Positions 59,428 through 64,000 of a stretch of 64,000 nt of DNA are shown one piece after another. This DNA is from Sipunculus nudus (lineage: Eukaryota > Annelida > Sipuncula > Golfingiida > Sipunculidae). Position numbers and translations under genes: made by a program. A model generated the notes under the pieces. That model saw only the letters and a program-made list of their open reading frames with translations, ran no database searches and was not told the origin of the DNA. The stretch spans positions 64,302,019 to 64,366,018 of the forward strand of contig CM049306.1 of NCBI GenBank assembly GCA_026874595.1, given 5' to 3'. Every line of letters begins with the position of its first letter. Within the stretch, counting starts at the first letter, position 1.

Positions 59428-60768
59428 TATGATTATGATCGGTCACATGTGAACTGCTGCGCCCTTATTTTTGGTTGACCTCTGACCTTTCCTCTCTGCC
59501 CAGCGTCCATTTGTGCGTCTGTTTCCACACATAAACCCACATATCTCGGGAACCGTTTGACCGATCAGGCTAAAAATTTTGCACAAATGTAGCCCTTGGA
59601 AAGCTTTATAACATACACTAAAAATGGTGGCGCCACCTGCAACCATTTTTACACAGCGTCCATCTGTTCATCTGCTTTGGGATAAAATCACTCATATCTC
59701 AGAAGTGGTTTGACTTTTCCGCCTGAAATTTTGCAGGTTTATACATCCTGGACAGCTTTCTCGATTTTATGACAGGTGGCGCCAACTCCATTCACGTTTA
59801 CTCTGCAGACGTCCAAGCTCATATTTCTGGAAATGTTCGACCGATTGAGCCAAAATTTTGCATGTGTATAGATCTCACATAGCTCTTCATCATAAGCAAA
59901 ACTGGTGGCGCCACCTGCAACCATTTTAGCACAGAGTCCCTCTGTTCATCTGCTTTGGGATAAAATCACTCATATCTCAGCAGTGGTTTGACTTTTCTAT
60001 CTGAAATTTTGCAGGTTTAAACATCTTGGACAGCTTTCTTGATTTTGTGACAGGTGGCGCCACCTACATTCATGTTTACTCTGCAGACATCCAAGTTCAT
60101 ATTTCTGGAACCGTTTGACCAATTGAGCCAAAATTTTGCATGTGTATAGATCTGACATAGCTCTTCATCATAGGCAAAACTGGTGGCGCCACCTGCAATC
60201 ATTTTTGCACAGCATCCATCTGTTCATCTGCTTTGGGATAAAATCACTCATATCTCAGAAGTGGTTTGACTTTTCCACCTAAAATTTTGCAGGTTTCTAC
60301 ATCCTGGACAGCTTTTTTATTTCATGACAGGTGGCGCCACCTACATTCACGTTTACTCTGCAGACATCAAAGCTCATATCTTGGGAACCGTTTGACCGAT
60401 TGAGCCAAAATTTTGCATGTGTATAGATTTCACATAGCTCTTCATCATAGGGAAAACTGGTGGCGCCACCTGCAACCACTTATGCACAGCGTCCATCTGT
60501 TCATCTGCCTTGGGATAAAATCACTCATATCTCAGCATTGGTTTGACTTATCCACCTGAAATTTTGCAGGTTTATACATCCTGGACAATTTCCTCGATTT
60601 TATGACAGGTGGCACCACCTACATTCAGGTTTACGCTGCAGACATCCATGCTAATATGCAACACAACTCACTCTTTTCCCCTTGCCACTTAATCTATGCC
60701 TCACTTCACCCGTCCCACTCTGATTTATGCGGATACACATAGTCGCTTGTTGACTACCCATATTCTAG
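59428..60768 (+). mobile_element. C-family element C3, 5'-truncated
   Basis: It starts within C (GATCGGTCACATGTGAACTG) directly after the B5 terminus and ends ATGCGGATACACATAGTCGC, then a GACTACCCATATTCTAG end at 60768. It has about four ~280-bp units with GGTGGCGCCACC near 59627, 59775, 59905, 60054, 60183, 60330 and 60460. Confidence 0.75.
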
Positions 60769-61737
60769 TTTTAAAATGTCCTAGTCTGAAACATGCAGGT
60801 CCGAAACATTTTACTTAAATCATAATGGCTAAGGTAGATATGCAGGACTTAATCGGATCAATATTAAATTTAAAAAATAAACCTCCATTCATACTCCCAA
60901 TCTTTGCACAGGTTCGCATTAGGCCTGTAGGCCTTGTTATAGTTTTTCGCAGACTACCCAGTGCATCATTTTTGCCACCAAAGTTCAGCCTGGATCTATT
61001 CATAGCTTTGGCAGACTGCCAACTGTGTCAGATTATGCAACAGGTCAAGAGTTCACTCAGTGCAGATAGGTACAGGTCAAAAGTTCACTCAGTCTAGCCA
61101 GGTGGCAGGTCATGAGGTCACTCAGTGCAGTAGCCTGAGCCAGCAGATTTGTCACAGTTCACTCGGGGCACCTGCCTTTCTCACCTAAGCCTGGTCAGCC
61201 GTATGCATCAGACTCAATGTAAGTTTGATGTATTGGCCTGATATTTTGACTTGTCTATGTGTCTTTTGATGGGTTTCTCATTCACAAGACAGGTGTCACT
61301 ACCTTCAATGACTTTTGCACAGTGTATGTGCCTGCTGATTTCTATAGAGGACTTTGATATATCAGCCTGAAATTGAGCTTATTTATACATATTGAATAGC
61401 TTTGTCGTATACAAGACTGGTGGTGCCACCTACAATAATTTTTGCACAGTGTGTGTCCCTGCTTATTTCTCAGGAGGGTTTGATATATCAGTCTGAATTT
61501 GGGCATATGTATATATCTCTGATAGCTTTGTTGTATACAAGACTGGTGGTGCCAGCTACAATCATGTTGTGTGCACCCATGCCAGAATTTCAGCGGTGAT
61601 GTTTGTGTAATTGTTTCTTACCCAAAATGTTTAGTATTTGCATTGTTCATATACATGAGTAGTAATGGTCCAGCATTGAAGCATTATACCTGTTGTATTT
61701 CCCAATGCACAGGTTCGCATTAGGCCTGTAGGCCTTT
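60769..61737 (+). mobile_element. B-family fragments with two B 3' ends
   Basis: About 130 bases of unassigned sequence are followed by a B end (CACAGGTTCGCATTAGGCCT, GTAGGCCTTG at 60936). Then comes B interior from GCAGACTACCCAGTGCATC (TTCACTCAGT minisatellite, GGTGGTGCCACC near 61422), and a second end (GCACAGGTTCGCATTAGGCC, TGTAGGCC) near 61735. The site GCTACAATCATGTTGTGTGC at 61555-61574 is the unoccupied equivalent of the A4, A7 and C2 insertion points. Confidence 0.65.
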
Positions 61738-62113
61738 TTCATTAAAAAAACAATGGTTACACTTCAAGACTGCCTAATATCAAAACCACTGATCTGTTTT
61801 TGATCATATTTAGTATGCATATTCTTCCATACATTTCCTTTGTATATATGTAAAATAGGTCAGTATTGCATAATTTGTTGAAGTTATGGGCCTGAACATG
61901 ATGCACCATGTAAAAAATCAGGAAATATATTTATTCACTTAACATGAGAATTGCTGAAGCTAGAGACATTTTTTTTTCAGTGATATAACTTCATTTAATC
62001 AAGATTCAATTGTATACTGAAAATTAGATCTGAATATTACAAATTTTATAAGTTATTTGCATTAATATAAAATCAGTACCTTGAATTTCGCCCAAATTTG
62101 ACCATGGCACATT
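61738..62113 (+). mobile_element. A-family interior fragment
   Basis: From ACAATGGTTACACTTCAAGA to TTTGACCATGGCACA it follows A interior sequence, and is cut by A11 in the T-run of its GGCACATTTTT. The same interior point is hit at 45840. Confidence 0.65.
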
Positions 62114-64000
62114 TTTAGCTCAGCTGACTATAAGTCATCTGAGCTATAGTCATGGTCCATTGTCCGTCGTCCGTCCGTCTGTCCGTCCGTCGTGCCGTCC
62201 GTAGATGTGGCACGTTTTAAAACCGTAAGACCTAGGAATCCAAAATTCAACATAATGTTAGATGTCCCCAAGATCTCCTACCAAGCCGAAAACTGGGTGT
62301 TTGCGACTTCGTTCCTTTGAGAAATTAAGGAAAAACCTCAATTTTTTATTAAAATCCTATTTTCACACTTCAGGACTGCCTAATATCAAAACCACTCATC
62401 TATTTTTCCTCATTTTTACCATAAATATTCTTCTATATAGTTCCTATGTACATGCCAGAAATTAAGTCTGTTAAGTATAAATTCTTTAAGTTATGGGCCC
62501 AAACATAATGGACTTTGTAAAAAATCAGGAAAAATATTTTCTCACTTAACATGAAAAATTTTGAAACTAGAGTCTATTTTCCCAAGTATATAACTATGTT
62601 TAATTAAGATTCAATTGTTTACCCAAAATTAGATCTGAATTTTGTAAATTTTTAAAGTAATTAGCATAAAAATAAAATCAGTACCTTAAATTTTGCCCAA
62701 CTTTGACCATGGCATGTTTTTTTCCTGTAAGTACCATTGATTTAATTTTCACAGCATGTAAACATAAATATTTAATTTGTTTAAATCTGAAATTTAGAAG
62801 TAAAAGCTTGAAAATTAAGCTAGTTATTGATTTTATTCTTGAGGCTCTATAGTAGTCATTTGCTTTGATTACAGATTACAGATGCAGGGTCCCACTCTAG
62901 GTCACTGGAAGTCAGCTATGCCAGGGTTTCTGATTTGTTACAGTCACTGGGGGAGATCCCCTGCTGTGACAGGTGTACAGTTATTCTCATATCACCACCC
63001 CAATCACACCCCCCCCCCCCCCCCCGGCAAACCCAACCCACCAAGTGTTATGCAGTATTGTTATTGTTTTCACTGTATCTCCTTAATTGTAATGCTGTTT
63101 CCACTCTGATATGCAAAAACTTTCCTTGAAAAAGTAATTCAAGGTGTAATCCAGAAGATGCAATGTTGTGTAATGTAGCATTTTTAAAGAAATCATTTTT
63201 CTTTTAAATGATTTTACCGATCATAATGGAACCCATCAGTATGCTTAAATTATGATAAAATATGAAGCACATTATGGATAAATAAAGACACAATTAAAAA
63301 TTGTGAAATCTAAATCAAGTATTTTTTTTAGATATTAATTTTTTTGCAGATTTAAAAGATATATTTTTGTGGTAAAAAATAAATAAACATTTGTATGCAT
63401 GATGTGGTGTTATCTGACAAGATTGAGATTTATGATGATGCAATTGAGAATTATGAATCAACTTATATATTCAGATATATATGTTATATTGAAAATGTAT
63501 AGAAATATAAACTTAAATTAAAAAAAAATTGATGTGATAAAAAAATGAGGATTTATTACAAACATTTGTTCATTATTTTCTTGCATCAGCAGAATTTGAG
63601 ATCAGGCTTTGTTTGCCATGTTTTATGTTGTTAATTAGTTATATTTTAACTGTATACATTTCATATAACATATATTTAATAATATATATTATACAAAAAA
63701 AAGATTTGATTGAACAAATGTGTAAACTACTGAAATGTCAATAGTTAATCGAAAAGCCAACTAATGATCATCATGGTAATTGTACAGATCATTTGTTCAC
63801 AAACTGCACACATGCTTCAGTTTCAACATTAGGAAACACATGGTCAGGTCACAAAATATTATTTGCAACAATTTATGCTCATCAATACAAACCAATCATA
63901 TAAACCAACCATGGCCTTTATTACCTCATTCTCTTACACTTATCTCCATTTGATATTATTTTAGATTTTTACCTTCAAGGTTAACGTCAGCTGAGCACAG
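62114..64000 (+). mobile_element. A-family element A11, cut by the window edge
   Basis: The 5' end is TTTTTAGCTCAGCTGACTAT (62112 on) with a GTCC microsatellite to 62205. The sequence follows A1 and A10 throughout, with a poly-C run at 63008-63025. The last bases are GTCAGCTGAGCACAG, so only the final ~18 bases with the palindrome and CCCTTG lie beyond the window. Confidence 0.8.

Overview
This is eukaryotic, AT-rich, non-coding DNA, most likely from a mollusc and probably a bivalve. That assignment is inference: long introns or intergenic spacer, few open frames, GTCC microsatellites, and interspersed repeats that look to me like those of bivalve genomes. I see no bacterial gene, rRNA, tRNA or CRISPR array. 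No complete protein-coding gene is present. The best coding evidence is a decayed Ty1/copia pol, plus one 82-bp exon-like block at 43335-43416 from a gene I cannot identify.

Nearly everything else is transposable elements stacked inside one another. Five families (called A, B, C, F and H here) have unrelated sequences but one architecture. Each has a short inverted repeat at the 5' end, its complement placed 19-31 bases in from the 3' end, then a hairpin or palindrome just before the 3' terminus. They insert in T-runs without an obvious target duplication. Four of the families often carry a GTCC-type microsatellite or related GTCCGTC motifs near the 5' end (not clear in H). This matches non-autonomous Helentron/Helitron2-like elements (the DINE-1/HINE type). 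No Rep/helicase or endonuclease gene is visible, so they would depend on an enzyme encoded elsewhere.

Layout. 1-1090: AT-rich DNA and a small duplicated repeat. 1095-13212: remains of one copia element. Its RT is split by an A element (2134-3993). Its 3' region is split by an F element, which contains a B element, which contains a Harbinger-type MITE and a C fragment. Its putative LTR is split by a second F element. 13449-20218: an A element with another A inside, followed by a B element containing C. 20219-27370: A fragments, then a B element carrying an A, then unclassified DNA. 27371-41700: a tandem-repeat family (D) split by a stack of A elements and by a 4.3-kb terminal-inverted-repeat element (G), which itself holds a C element. 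41721-44072: B remnants and the most unique-looking stretch, with the candidate exon. 44073-45840: an A element containing H. 46355-59427: a 13-kb B composite holding a 180-bp satellite element (E) and an A element, itself split by three more A copies at two sites. 59428-64000: C, B and A pieces, ending in an A element cut by the window edge.

Several insertions can be checked inside the window, because an uninterrupted copy of the target occurs elsewhere in it. These occupied/empty pairs give firm boundaries and a relative order of events.
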